A stretch of 49,471 nucleotides of DNA from Gnetum montanum (GCA_015680685.1 MNCI01020330.1:1-49471); one strand, 5' to 3'. Positions 35,519-46,632 are shown, numbered from the stretch's first letter. A program made the numbers and translations. The notes: a model not told the origin generated them from the letters alone.

Positions 35519-36399
35519 TGATCAGTGGGGTAATCCAACAACCAACCATACAACATACAAGTGTTCACACATAGCCCAATCATAATCTGTGGACAAAGTA
35601 ATGTGGATATGCTTGTAATTGGTTCAAGTTCAAGATTGTTGTCTTCCCATGTTGACCTAGTATAATCTATGTGTATGATTTAGCTCTTAGTGAGGTATAT
35701 GATAGGTTGATGTCAGTATGCCATAACTCCTAGCTATGATGGTAAAGTATGAAAATGATTTTAAGTCTAAGAAAAATGAAAAAACAATCTACTCTAGCCT
35801 AGAGTCATAAGCATCCATTATTGGCTTTCCATACATACCTTGGGCTCATGTAACCATTTTTGGGATTACCAAGTAAATTCACTACTAAGAAAATCAAGTG
35901 AAATAACTATTGGGTTACCAAATGATCAAACTTAATGCTTGAAACTAGTCATACTCATTCCACTTTACTATGAACAAGGAAAGTAAAGTACTTGAAAATG
36001 TAACTGATTAAACTAAGAAAATAGTAAGGATTATGCTAAATAAAATAATAAAGCTAAATGCATGCTGAAATGATGGAAATTATTCTTGATCTTTATTTCC
36101 TTCATGAACTATGTCCAAGTACATTTCATTCGAATAAAGACTCCAAAAAACTACTCAACATCATACTACATGCATTCACTCTATTATTGAACTGTGAAAA
36201 TAAACTATAAGTGTCTACCTAAGGTTGGAATGAAAAGTTGTTTGGACTGTGCACATCAATGTCATATTTATAGTCCTACACATGCCTATGATATCGGATA
36301 TTCAACAACATAGCTTGTACCTTGATTTTCGGGATCCAATATCACAACTCTAATATTGGATTCTTGATATCATAGCTAGTCAAAAAACATGATTTATCA
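35519..36399 (-). repeat. LTR of the element 1/2 family (3' LTR of the coiled-coil element)
   Basis: On the + strand it starts TGATCAGTGGGG and ends GATTTATCA. The - strand TATA box lies at 36265-36273 and GATATCGGATATTC-type repeats at 36290-36370, as in elements 1 and 2. It is more diverged from the other LTRs than they are from one another. A polypurine tract adjoins it on the right, so it is the 3' LTR of an element on the - strand. Confidence 0.85.
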
Positions 36400-36412
36400 T
36401 AACCCCCATGAC
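36400..36412 (-). other. Polypurine tract
   Basis: The - strand reads GTCATGGGGGTTA directly before the LTR start TGATAAATC. It corresponds to AATGGGGGTA of element 1. Confidence 0.75.
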
Positions 36413-36534
36413 TGATTAAAAACTCATCCTTAAGTTAAAATAAAATGAGGATAGAATTCCTTACAAAATTTGAAGGTAGATTTACATGACACCGACTACT
36501 ATATATATGACTCTTGAATGCCACAATGGTGTTT

Positions 36535-38311
36535 TACAAAAATTTACATAGGAGATGACATGATAATTTTACAAAAAAAAAAACAAAATTTGGTGAAGCA
36601 TGATGTAGTCTAGGTAGTTCCTAGTGCCGATGGCTCCTCCATTGGTTGCCTCCCCTTATCACCAGGCTTTTGGAACTTGTATTGATTCAGGAGTTTTTGA
36701 AGCTTTCCCTCATCCATTCTTGGATCATGTACCATCCATGCATGTTGTGTAATGTGTGATGGAGTGGGTACATCTCATGCATAGCAACTATAAAATATTT
36801 AATTAGCCTTAATATACCATGCTAAAAACTACCTTCTCTCCTATTCAAATGCTCTAGCCTTTTCATGTAAGTTATGGTAGTCAAAAAATCTTCTAGCTAG
36901 GTTTGCTACTACATCTTTTTACCCTTGGTAGCTAGCCTTCATTGCTTCCAATTTAGAGTTTTTCACTTGCCATTTTTTCTAAAGAATCTCTACAATTTTC
37001 AAACTCTTTTTCATATAAGGCATATATGCCTACTACTTGTTGTTCCAGTTCATTTCTCAACCTACTTGTTAAAATGGCCAAGTTAGTGTAATGAAGGTTA
37101 GCTAACCCTATGTACTCTTTTAGGACCTCAATCTATAGGCCTTTATTTTTCACTTTTGCTTGGTAAATGTGGGCTTAATTGTCTAGGATGGGTTGCTAGT
37201 TTGGATTTTGTGTTGAAATGGGGCTGATTTTGGCTTTGGCCATCTAGATATCTTTTTTATTGATCTGCTTATACATGTCCACCTAGTCGCAAAGGTGTTT
37301 CTTGAGCCTTTCATGTTTCTTTGCCTTGTTCTATGATGCACTGATTTCAATAGCTAACTTTTATAAAATGACATGTACCTCCTTCATTGAAAGGATTCTA
37401 TTTTCTTTTTTGAGGTAGCTCATGTCTTAGTTGACCCTCAGTAGTTCTTCCCTTAACTAGTGGATGCTCTCCTACAAGATGTTTTTCTACTTTTCCATCA
37501 TTTTAAGCCTCATATTTTCATCATCAAGTTGTTTATTTTTTTCTTGGACTATGGTGAATGTCTTAACATGTGCATATGTTTGTGCTTCTACTCTAGAGGA
37601 ATTTCACACCACTTTCTCCTTCTCCATTGTCATTTGTTTATTTTTCTCAATCACCTTGTTCATCTAATCTATCCTAAACTACTTTATTTGGGTAGGTATA
37701 ATAAATTGTATGGGATCTCTATGTTTAGCTCTCAGGGCTATGATCTATTCCTGAAGTCTATGGATTTCTATTTCTAGATGCTCTACCCTTATCTCTATCA
37801 TGATCAAATTTCCTTTAGTAGTAATTTATTCTAAATGCACTACAATGACATCAGTTGGGATGTTGAAAATTATTATCATTATTTTCTTGATTAGCATTAC
37901 TTCATCAAGCACGTATTCATGATCAACAAGAGTCATTGAGGTTCTATCTAACATTTGAACATCTCTAGCTCTAGTTAGATTTGCCAGTGGCATAACAAGT
38001 ACAATGAAGGACTTTTTGATATGATCAATAATCATCTTTACTACTCCCACTGAATCTTGGTGCTACATTATCATAACTATGGCTCCCTCTCATATCTCTA
38101 ACACGACTTGGAATGATGCAATGTTGCCAAAGATCTATTGTAACCATTGGTCCTGTCCTCATGACTACAGTGAAATTTGTCCACTTATAGGATTGGCTAA
38201 AATGGTAGGCTGTATAGCACTATATATGTTGTCTTCCTTTCTTATTCCCAAACTAATAATCTTTACAATCTATTGTAAATGACTCATTGTTGTTGCTATT
38301 TTTGTAGCCAT
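36535..38311 (-). pseudogene. Decayed coiled-coil protein frame of about 580 codons
   Basis: From ATG 38311-38309 (MATKIATTMSHLQ) one frame can be followed without a shift to about 36960 (450 codons). A single frameshift in an A run (36955-36965) follows, then the next frame continues to about 36610 or 36535. Internal stops are mostly TAG or TGA where CAG, TGG or CGA is plausible. Residues about 1-185 look globular (LANPISGQISL, MIIDHIKKSFIVLVMPLAN, DHEYVLDEVMLIKK). About 185-460 are rich in Glu, Lys and Leu with heptad-like spacing (EKNKQLDDENMRLKMMEK, SRLRNELEQQVVG), a probable coiled coil. The C-terminus has MVHDPRMDEGKLQKLLNQY. No gag, protease or RT motif is present. Its strand and place before a polypurine tract and LTR suggest cargo or the structural frame of a non-autonomous LTR element. 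Captured host sequence is possible. Confidence 0.7.
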
Positions 38312-38325
38312 AGTAGTGGAACTAA

Positions 38326-39153
38326 TAATCAATGCATGATTTGATGCATTGATGTAGCCCCATTGACATAGTGTCTATTTTTGCCTATAAATACATGCTC
38401 ATCCATCATGATTATGGCATGTCTTATCATAGTCGTAGTGGAGCTCTTTTAGTTTTATCATTTGAAAGTTAGAATATTTTTCTAAGTGCCCGTAGTTGGA
38501 ATCAAGAGTATATAGATCTTTATTCGAGCACTATTGTACCTAAGCATACCAATCTGTGTAGCAATAAAGATGATCTTTTTGATGAACCTTGCAACACTTG
38601 GAAATAGATTAATTATTTATTTATGCATTTAATTTTTTATGTAATTTCCTTTAATGCTTTAAGTAATGAAATAATTAATTAGGCTAAACAAACCTAGATT
38701 AAGTAGCAATTAATTAAGTACATAAGTATGACCACTTTGAGCATACACTTAGCACTTGGTATTCCCAGTGACACTTAATGTTTGTTAATCCAATAGCGCT
38801 AAATATGTTTAGGATGTGTACGGTAAGTGGGAATGCATCCTTATGTTAGGATTGGTTAGGTGTATTTAGTTAGATTAAATTAGTAATTAAATTACTTCAT
38901 TCCTTCCATCCTTTATTTTAAGCACATAAAACATAAAACATAGAAATAATAAAAATCATGTGCCTCAATTATACTTAACCATACCTTTGCATATCATAAG
39001 TGTAATTGGGAAGGCAATGAATGACTATTAGGTCAATTTCACTTCCTAGAGGCTAGTATACTGAAAGACATAGAATCTATGGAATTCAACTAGATCACAT
39101 GTGAATGCTTAGGGATTTGTATGGTTGAGTGTAGGGATACTTGCCACTCATCA
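38326..39153 (+). mobile_element. Solo LTR 1 of the element 1/2 family
   Basis: The 828-bp LTR is flanked by ACTAA on both sides (38321-38325 and 39154-39158). Its end CCACTCATCA is typical of the family; the start reads TAATCAATGC instead of TGATGAAG, so the left edge is set mainly by the duplication. The TATA box is at 38395-38403 and AATAAA near 38562. The U3 is short and lacks the GATATC repeats. No internal region is attached, as expected after LTR-LTR recombination. It is inserted about 10 bp upstream of the ATG of the coiled-coil frame and points away from it. Confidence 0.82.
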
Positions 39154-39329
39154 ACTAATTTCTAATATGAAATATGAAGTAAGATTAAGTCTAATTGATT
39201 GTCCCCATCTACAACATGTGTAGTGATGTAACACCATAGTTTTGAAAATAAGGTTGCTTATCTAGAGACTACCATCAAGTTTTAAGGCATCAATAGAGAG
39301 AACATCTAGGGAGAAAATATGATACAATA

Positions 39330-40290
39330 AAGCTACATGGAAATATTTTGGGAATTTAAATGAAAATGACTTTCTAGTAGTGACTAGAGACATGGCATAT
39401 AAAAATATCAACCAACTCTCAGAAGTAAACTTCATCATGGTAAGTAATAATTTGTTATATAGTTTGATGTATATGAATTACACCATGGTGGGATATTATT
39501 TTAGAATAAAAGTCTATGGTGCAATGCTAAGGAATAATAAAATAATTTTCAATGTTTCTTTACCACAAAATAGATGTTAAATAAATATTTGACATTTTAT
39601 TATAAAGAAAAGAAAATATATACTAAGACATTTTTGAATTTTAAGGAAAAGGCTAATGGTATGTTGAAATTTATAATGAAATAATCATATGAATTATCTA
39701 CATGGAAACAAACATGAGATGTCATGGATCCTAGTACTGAGGTAGAGCTCATAAGGAGAATGAAAGGATTAAAAATTTGAAATATGGAGCTAAAGGATGA
39801 TAAGCTAATAATGTAAAATTAGACCTATGAACTACAAGAGAAGATTGACTTTTGACAAATCTATGTGAGAATCTTGCTATTCAAAAGAATGAATTATTAG
39901 TGACATTTAGCACAAAGTGGAAGAAGTTAGAGACCATGGTGAGTAGATTGCAACACTAGGTTTTAACTAATAATGTCATAGTTCATTATACAAATTTATT
40001 AACATTTTCCTTAGCAAAGAGATATAAGCTTTAATCTAATTCCACTATGATGTCATTGTCAATCTTGACCACTTTCAACAAAGTTCAAGTAAAGATGATA
40101 AAGATGTCTAACAAACCTAAGGTCAAAGAGTCAACTCAAGATGCTCCACAATTATCTTTTGCAGTTCCTAAAATTCCTGAAGAATTCATGGTAAAGGATT
40201 CTACACCAAAACCATAACCTAAATCATCATCAAATACTTTTAATAATTTGATGAGCATAAATACATACACTTTTATTGATTGTTTATTTT
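39330..40290 (+). pseudogene. Second decayed frame with coiled-coil, unassigned
   Basis: The + strand carries an open stretch at 39380-39580 (NQLSEVNFIMVSNNLLYSL, YYFRIKVYGAMLRNNKIIF, SLPQNRC). A frame at about 39725-39860 follows (DPSTEVELIRRMKGLKI, MELKDDKLIM, YELQEKI), and after a shift another at 39870-40290 (ENLAIQKNELLVTF, WKKLETMVSRLQH, NKPKVKESTQDAPQL, VPKIPEEFMVKD). The middle is Glu/Lys/Leu-rich and looks like a coiled coil; the end is Pro/Ser-rich. Stops are again mainly TAG, TAA and TGA in place of Gln or Arg codons. I recognise no domain. The trace runs opposite to the coiled-coil frame at 36535-38311 and is separated from it by solo LTR 1. Confidence 0.5.
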
Positions 40291-40318
40291 AGGAATTTAT
40301 TTCCCCTTGATGAGAACG

Positions 40319-40470
40319 GTTACTCTAGTAGTTACTCTAATTATTACAATGGTTACTCTAGCGGTTACTCTAGCAATTACTTTAGTAGTTATTCTAATTA
40401 TTAAAGTGGTTTCTCTAGCAGTTATTCTAATTATTAGAGCAGTTACTCTAATTATTAGAGTAGTTTCTCC
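40319..40470 (+). repeat. U3 tandem array of GTTACTCTA units in solo LTR 2
   Basis: About eleven variants of a 12-bp unit GTTACTCTAGCA follow one another. Some are extended by ATTATTA(C/G/A)A(A/G)(T/A)G to a 21-bp form. The array ends about 5 bp before the TATA box. Overlapping open frames on both strands (40280-40522 and 40297-40500) only translate the repeat. Confidence 0.88.
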
Positions 40471-40716
40471 TAAGACTATAAATACAGTGCCTAGGTGCAC
40501 AATTGGGGGGGAAGTCTTTTAGAAGTCAAGTAGTGAAACTTTTGTAGTCTGTTTGAAAGTTAGAGTATTTTCCAAGTGCCCACAGTAGGAGGTCAAAGTG
40601 TGGATAGATCTTTATTCAAGAATTGATGTACCTAAGCACACCATTGTATTGGCAATAAAGATGAGCTCTTTGATTCATCCTTGCAGCACTTGAGATTTGT
40701 TTTCTTATGCATTTCT

Positions 40717-40770
40717 TTTATTTTATTTTCTTATGCATTTATTTTATTTTATTTTATTTTATTTTATTTT
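40717..40770. repeat. ATTTT microsatellite
   Basis: A run of ATTTT/TTTTA units, perfect at about 40736-40770, inside the R/U5 part of solo LTR 2. It is absent from the other LTRs of the family here. Confidence 0.9.
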
Positions 40771-41260
40771 ATGCACTTCACATTTATGTTATTAGAAAAA
40801 CAATTCATTTTTATCAATTAAGCAAATCGTTAAATTACACAAGCATGACCACTTCAAGCATGCATGTAATGCCTGGTAACCTAGTAATGACTAGCGTTTG
40901 GTAATCCTAGTAGTGTTGCACTAGTTCACGATGTGTACAGCAAGTGGGAATGGATGCTGGTGTTAGGATTAGTTATAACTTAGTTAATGAGTAGTTAAGT
41001 TAAATTAGTCACTTAGTTACCTCTCTCCTTCCCTAGTAGTGGAGGACATAAAAACATAAAAGCTATAAAAATCATATGCCTCAAGCTTACTTAACCATAC
41101 AATCATGACATATAGGTAATCTTGGGAAGACAATGATCAACCAACCCATCTTTGTTTCATAAGGGCGCATAAGCACTTAGTCCTTGGAATTCAACCAAAT
41201 CATGCATGAAATTCTCGTATTCATATGGTTGAGCATAGGGGTACCCCACTCATCACCCCT

Positions 41261-41756
41261 ATTTGTATTAACATTATTATAACCTCTTTTATCAAACAAT
41301 GAAGTTAATTAAACTTTAATTTACCATGATAATCATGTGTTATTTTTTGCAACTAAAATTTAGTTATGTTGTAATCTATTTTGAAGGAGACACTTACCCC
41401 TAATATCTCTAATCATTTTCTTTATATTTTAAAATTCATTTAAAATATCCAAAACAATTTACAATATTCTTCTAGAAAATAAATATTACTTATCATCCTA
41501 TGATGTTAATGTTTATATTGGCTTTACTAGTTAGAAATCAAACTAGTAAATCCATAGGCCTTATAATGCTCATTTCTAAATGCATTTTTCTAAAGGAATT
41601 ATACTTTAGAGCATTACTTCACACCATTAGTTATGCCTATAAATCTCAAATTCATGTGGTATTATGAAGGTTGGTAATAATATGATATTTATATTATTAT
41701 TTATTGTGTGAATATCATGGATCTGGTTATAGATAGTAAAGAAACATTATTAATTT
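41261..41756. other. Unassigned stretch before R copy 2
   Basis: About 500 bp without a frame. It could be R sequence that precedes the window start in copy 1, which cannot be tested here. Confidence 0.35.
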
Positions 41757-42119
41757 GTATGTTAAGCTTGAGGGATGGTGTTAAAGATTTAGTGTATTCT
41801 AGCAATCTTAACATACTAGTTGATGCTTATATTTAAAAAAAATATGCTTACATGTATACACTATCATAGTGCACAATACCATCTATGTTGTTTTATCTTA
41901 TATGACTTAAATCTTAAATTTAATTATAGATAATTATATTTCTTACCTAATATTAAGTATTCATTATATCCATTTACTCTTTAGATGTAACCGTCTTGTT
42001 AGATGTATATACATGTTAATTATAATTTTCCTAGTGTAGACAACATAAACATAATAAAATACAATAACGGAGAAACTTGGTTTTATACAATTTTTCTCTA
42101 TTACTTTTTTTGTTTGTAT

Positions 42120-42224
42120 CTTAGGTGTAATACCTATAACATTGTGGATTATATAGTATTCACGATGTATGNTTTAGGTGTAATACCTATAACATTGTGG
42201 ATTATATAGTATTCACAATGTATG
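42120..42224. repeat. Tandem 52-bp block split by N (assembly join)
   Basis: Positions 42120-42171 and 42173-42224 repeat the same sequence around N 42172. R copy 1 has it once (about 363-420). Confidence 0.9.
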
Positions 42225-44071
42225 TTTATCTTTATTTTAATAGTCATCAAACTATCTTTAATGTCTTGGACCTAGTGATCTAAACATTATAAAAGCTATC
42301 AAGATCAAGACTCTATTATGACTTGTAGTTTTTTGGAAGACTTGGTGCAAGAAACATATGTGAGATACAAATGAAATATTTCGTAACATGGCAAAATACC
42401 TCCTCATAAATTTCATCTTGAAACATTAAAAGTATACGTTGTATATCAATAGCTAAATATTCAACTAGATCTTAAATTAAGATAATCCAAAATGTCACAA
42501 TGCATATTCTATTAATTTTTTATTATAAATATTTTATTTTATTTTTTGGGATGATGAATAACAATATCCCAATAAAATGTTATCCTACTAATAATGATTT
42601 GATCCATACATATACTCTTGTAAAACATTTAAGTAAAATCAAAGTAAAATGAATCTAATCTATGAGCAAAAACGAAATGCAAAAAATAAACAAAATGGTT
42701 AATGCACATCCAGATTTATCATATTTTGTCTTGGGCTTAATTCCACTTTGCAAGGCTATCCAAATATTTTCTATCCATAGGTTCCCTTTCAATCCTCTTC
42801 AACTTCTTAAAAAACAACACAGGTTTCAATAGTTTCTAGTCTCCCTTTCATATAACTAGGATTTTTAGGCTAAAATCCTCAAATCAGATTTCATAGATCC
42901 AAGGAAATATGAATTCATGCTTATTGATCTCGCACTATATTATATTGAGCCTAATACAAATATGAAACATGCAAATGATACAAAGATACAATAGAATGTT
43001 TTGATTTAGCTCTTTTTCTTATGCATCCAATCCTTTTTGCAAAAGCTTATTTCAATGTTTCTTGTTGCTACTAATATATGGATATTCTTCCAACAATCCA
43101 TCTTCACTTGTGCACCAATGGCCAAGAGAGATATGATGTCCATGGAGAAACATTACATCCATAGAGACAAATGGTAATATTTCCTCTTTAACACTTTGCT
43201 TATGTCACAATGTTCAATAGAGTTTTTGGTCTTTTTGACTTTTATGTTTTTGTCATTTTGTCCCAATCGGTAGACCTTATCTAGGATTCATAAACCTATG
43301 TGCTTGATTGATCAACCTATTATTGGGTCAATCAACCTAAAAAAATTAAAATCTTGGCTTAATTGTCCTTCTCTATCTCGATTATCCAAATTTGGGTGTG
43401 TGATATCCACTACTTGTCTCAGATTGAGCTATGGAAAATTCAATTGACCTTAAAAGTGTACATTTTTTTTGTCTACTGAGTCTTTTTAATCTTTGGTTTT
43501 TCAACCTTAAAAATGATACATTTTCTTTCTTCTAAATCTTACATTCTCCCAAGTAGGTCAAACTATTCCAAGGTCAATTGACCTAACAAGTGTGCATTTT
43601 TCTCCTTTCTAAGTTTTGTGAACTCACAAGTAGGTTAACCTTACTATGGGTTAGTCAAATTCTAAAGTCAATAGGTCAATTTATAAATTCTAACATGAAA
43701 ATTACAACTATAGCTTTTCTAAATTCTTAGTTTTTGTATGCATTTGGGTTGGTCGAGCCATCCCATCCTGAGGTCAGTAGATCTTCAACATAATGAATTT
43801 GGCTATTGAGCTATACATATGAAATTCCAAATCACTAATTTGATCAACATTTTGAGTATCATTTTTTAGGAATTATTGGAACATGATTCCCAAATGCAAT
43901 CAATTCACCATACTAAATATTTTGTGTTATGATAGTAGCAACTGAATCATTCCTTTATCTTTTCAAATTTTCATTAGGATGATACCCAATGAAGATACCC
44001 AAATGCATACTACTGGTTGACCAATATTGTTATTTATTTAAAAACACAAATGAAAATGGAAACATACAGTT

Positions 44072-44160
44072 TTAAAAGAATTTACATGGTAAACTTCCAT
44101 CCAAAACTCTTTCTCNTTAAAAGAATTTACATGGTAAACTTCCATCCAAAACTCTTTCTC
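44072..44160. repeat. Tandem 44-bp block split by N (assembly join)
   Basis: Positions 44072-44115 and 44117-44160 repeat the same sequence around N 44116. R copy 1 has it once (about 2275-2318). Confidence 0.9.
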
Positions 44161-45670
44161 TAGTGGTAAGAGATAAGCTTTTGTATTACTAGGTTTCAGG
44201 TTTAATCTTTAATTTAGGCTATGGGAGCATATATTCTTCATTCCATTTTCTACAAACATTCTTTGAAAAAATTAAAGTCTTCCATTTTCTAAAAGTAATT
44301 TTCTAGTACAAAATATTTCGAAAGATTTTTTTGCAAAGTAACTATTGATGCAAAAATTTTGGTCACAACACCCACAAAACTTGTTTAAATAGACTACTAC
44401 CTAGGGTGCCTTCTGTATGGGTATGGAAACATGAAAATAGTCTTAGTTGGAAAAGGCTATGTGATGTTTAAATAGATAAATAGAATAGGGAATTTTAATA
44501 AAGAAATTTAAACTAAATAACTATACAAATTTTAATCTTGACAAGGAAAAGTAAAATATCAGTTCATTAAATAAGCTAAAAAATGAAAGTTGTTAAATAA
44601 TGGAAAGCTTGAATACTCTGAATACATGTCAAGATCTCAACTAAAATGTCTATTTAGAAACAAGCACATCAAATGAAGGAGATTGATCAAAAGAATTACC
44701 TCAATAAAGAGCACTTGCTTGACTGGTAGGATTGAAGGCCCCTATGCCTTGTCTACCCATGCTTGTGGGAAGCACACTTCCTCTAATAAAATACATCTCT
44801 AGTTCCTAGATCTGTCCATAGCTCTACTTCGAATGCCTTCTAGAAGCTCCACCACCACTAGTTCTACTACCAAATTTTAGAAAAGGACCCCTAAATATTT
44901 CAAAGCTTGGATCCCCCACTTTCCATCCTACCTACAGAGAAGGCTTTATCAGGCTTTACCTCTCATCCCTTTCCTATTCCACCATCATTTTGACTACTAG
45001 GCTTCTTTGGCTATTTAGCTTCCTGCATGTCTACTTCCAAACCAACACACAAATCAATCAAAAGTAAAAGCCCAAAAATCCATGAAATAAAAAATAGAGA
45101 ATGCTAAATACTTTTATTATTATTAGTTTTAAAATGAAATGGTAATTCCTTTTCAGGAAAAGCTACATATATGTACAAAACACAAAAAGAAAAAAGTTGT
45201 GAAAGAAAGATGCACATGGCAAAGAGAAGGCTAACAAATGAAACATAGTTTTTAGGCCATAGATTCAAGTAGCACATTGGAATCTTAATCAACTAGAGTA
45301 GGAGTGAGGAACAATTAGCCTAGTGCATCTTTTGTAGGAATGAGGGAAGCTATGTTGAACTAAAGGCAAAGAGAGCAGTTACACATGCCACTGGTGAACA
45401 TAGGAGGCATCCATGCCATCAATAAGATACATAAGCCTAAACCTCTCATTTCACAGCCTACCCATAGGTTTCAATTGTAGTAGGATCTTCTTCACATTGC
45501 CCATGGGTTTCTTGGAAACCATGAGCATCACAGACATTCATGCCAACCTTATAGTGTAGATGGAGTGCCAAGGTTGTGTCATTAATGCCTACTCTATCAT
45601 ATTTAACATATTCTTCCACAATAACTACCTTATCTTTCACAATGATAGAAACACCTTTATTTACTTGTTG

Positions 45671-46044
45671 AATCTTATGCTCCACCATCTACCATACAAA
45701 ATTAGCAAGGTTAGGTTAGCTCAAAATTGAATGTGGCTACCTATGCCTACCCTTGTGAATGCAAAGCTATAGCCCTAGCATGGACGCTACTAGCATCGTC
45801 ATGTAGCTCACACATTTTTCATCAACCATGCTACCATTGGTAGAAAATTGAATGTTTCATGCACTTGCACATGCAAGGCCCACAACCATGGCTTCCACCA
45901 AGCTCACAGCAATGGCTCAACAAGCAGCTACATTTACAATAGATTTCAGCAAAATTTGGCTCATTGTTTTACATATGAACATCATGAAGATGCTAGGGTT
46001 GACTACTACAACCTACCCTAGTCTATAGTTATTCAAACATGCAT
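45671..46044. other. Unassigned stretch between R copy 2 and the copia LTR
   Basis: A short C/A-rich stretch without a frame or repeat that I can support. Confidence 0.4.
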
Positions 46045-46621
46045 TGTAAGAAAATAATTATGCAGAAAACTAGATGGCACAAGTAATCAAAGTATAGAAT
46101 TTGGAAGCAAATGCCATAAGAAATTCACATGCATAAATAATTGGAAATGCATAATTCTTGAGCAAATGGAACCAACCTCTAGCCATTGATGGCTCAAATT
46201 AAATTTGGCCTTCTAATTCTTCTTTTACATAGGTGCTCTGCAATGATGGTGTATGCAATCTTCAAGCATCTATGAAAGGGATTAGAATTGCAATCTTACT
46301 GTGATTCGTGGTGCCTTTGTTCTCTCATCAAGAATGAATTTATAGGCCACAGAATTGATTGCCATAAGAGACCCAATGCCAACGTGTAAAAAATGCATTA
46401 CTAGATATGGAGACCGCCTTGATGCATTATCCAACTCATAAAAATATGTTAGTAGGTATGGTGACAACTTTCATGCATTAACTAACCCATATAACCATGT
46501 TAGTAGGCATGGTGACCACTTTCACACATTAACTAACCCATAAAATGTGTTAGTGGGCATGGTGGCCACTTTCATGTATTAACTAATGCATAAAGCATGT
46601 TAGTGGATAACGAATGCTACA
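46045..46621 (-). repeat. 3' LTR of the copia element
   Basis: On the - strand it starts TGTAGCATTCG directly after the polypurine tract. It probably ends ...TTTTCTTACA at 46045, giving 577 bp and TGTA...TACA termini. A TATA box (CCTATAAATTC) lies at about 46334-46344. The left end is inferred from the terminal motif only, because the 5' LTR is not in the window. Confidence 0.7.
46392..46610 (-). repeat. 52-bp tandem array in U3 of the copia LTR
   Basis: Four full units and one partial unit of about 52 bp. Each holds ATGTTAGTAGGCATGGTGAC, an ACTTTCATGCATTAACTAAC-type block and CATAAA. Units start at about 46392, 46443, 46494, 46546 and 46597. The array lies upstream of the TATA box, where it could act as a promoter repeat. 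Confidence 0.85.
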
Positions 46622-46632
46622 TTCTCCCACTT
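46622..46632 (-). other. Polypurine tract of the copia element
   Basis: The - strand reads AAGTGGGAGAA, the usual copia plus-strand primer, adjoining the LTR start. Confidence 0.85.

Larger units (their letters stand above)
40308..41255 (+). mobile_element. Solo LTR 2 of the element 1/2 family
   Basis: The 948-bp LTR runs from TGATGAGAACGG to CCCACTCATCA, with perfect CCCCT duplications at 40303-40307 and 41256-41260. The TATA box is at 40476-40484 and an AATAAA near 40654. There is no primer site after it and no polypurine tract before it, so it is a solo LTR. It is longer than the others because of a U3 tandem array and an ATTTT microsatellite. Confidence 0.92.
41757..45670. repeat. Repeat R, copy 2 (uninterrupted)
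   Basis: This 3.9-kb stretch matches, in order and orientation, 1-2696, 11766-12301 and 25849-26440. Because it lacks elements 1-3 it shows the pre-insertion sequence at both breakpoints (near 44528 and 45026). The - strand open frame at 45458-45688 (KGVSIIVKDKVVIVEEYV) has a diverged counterpart in copy 1, so it may be an old coding trace; I do not recognise it. Two N joins lie inside (42172 and 44116). Confidence 0.88.

Noticed and set aside
37460-37777. Overlapping + strand frames of 105 and 67 codons
   Set aside because: They lie antisense to the coiled-coil frame and are rich in His, Phe and Leu, as expected for the complement of a Lys/Glu/Met-rich coding strand.
40280-40522. Overlapping hydrophobic frames on both strands resembling membrane peptides
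   Set aside because: Both are translations of the GTTACTCTA tandem array inside an LTR.
42003-42209. 68-codon + strand frame spanning an N
   Set aside because: It crosses the N at 42172 and the artefactual 52-bp duplication. It is not open in R copy 1.
46392-46610. CRISPR-like regular repeats
   Set aside because: The 52-bp units are directly adjacent with no unique spacers, and they lie in the U3 of a plant copia LTR.
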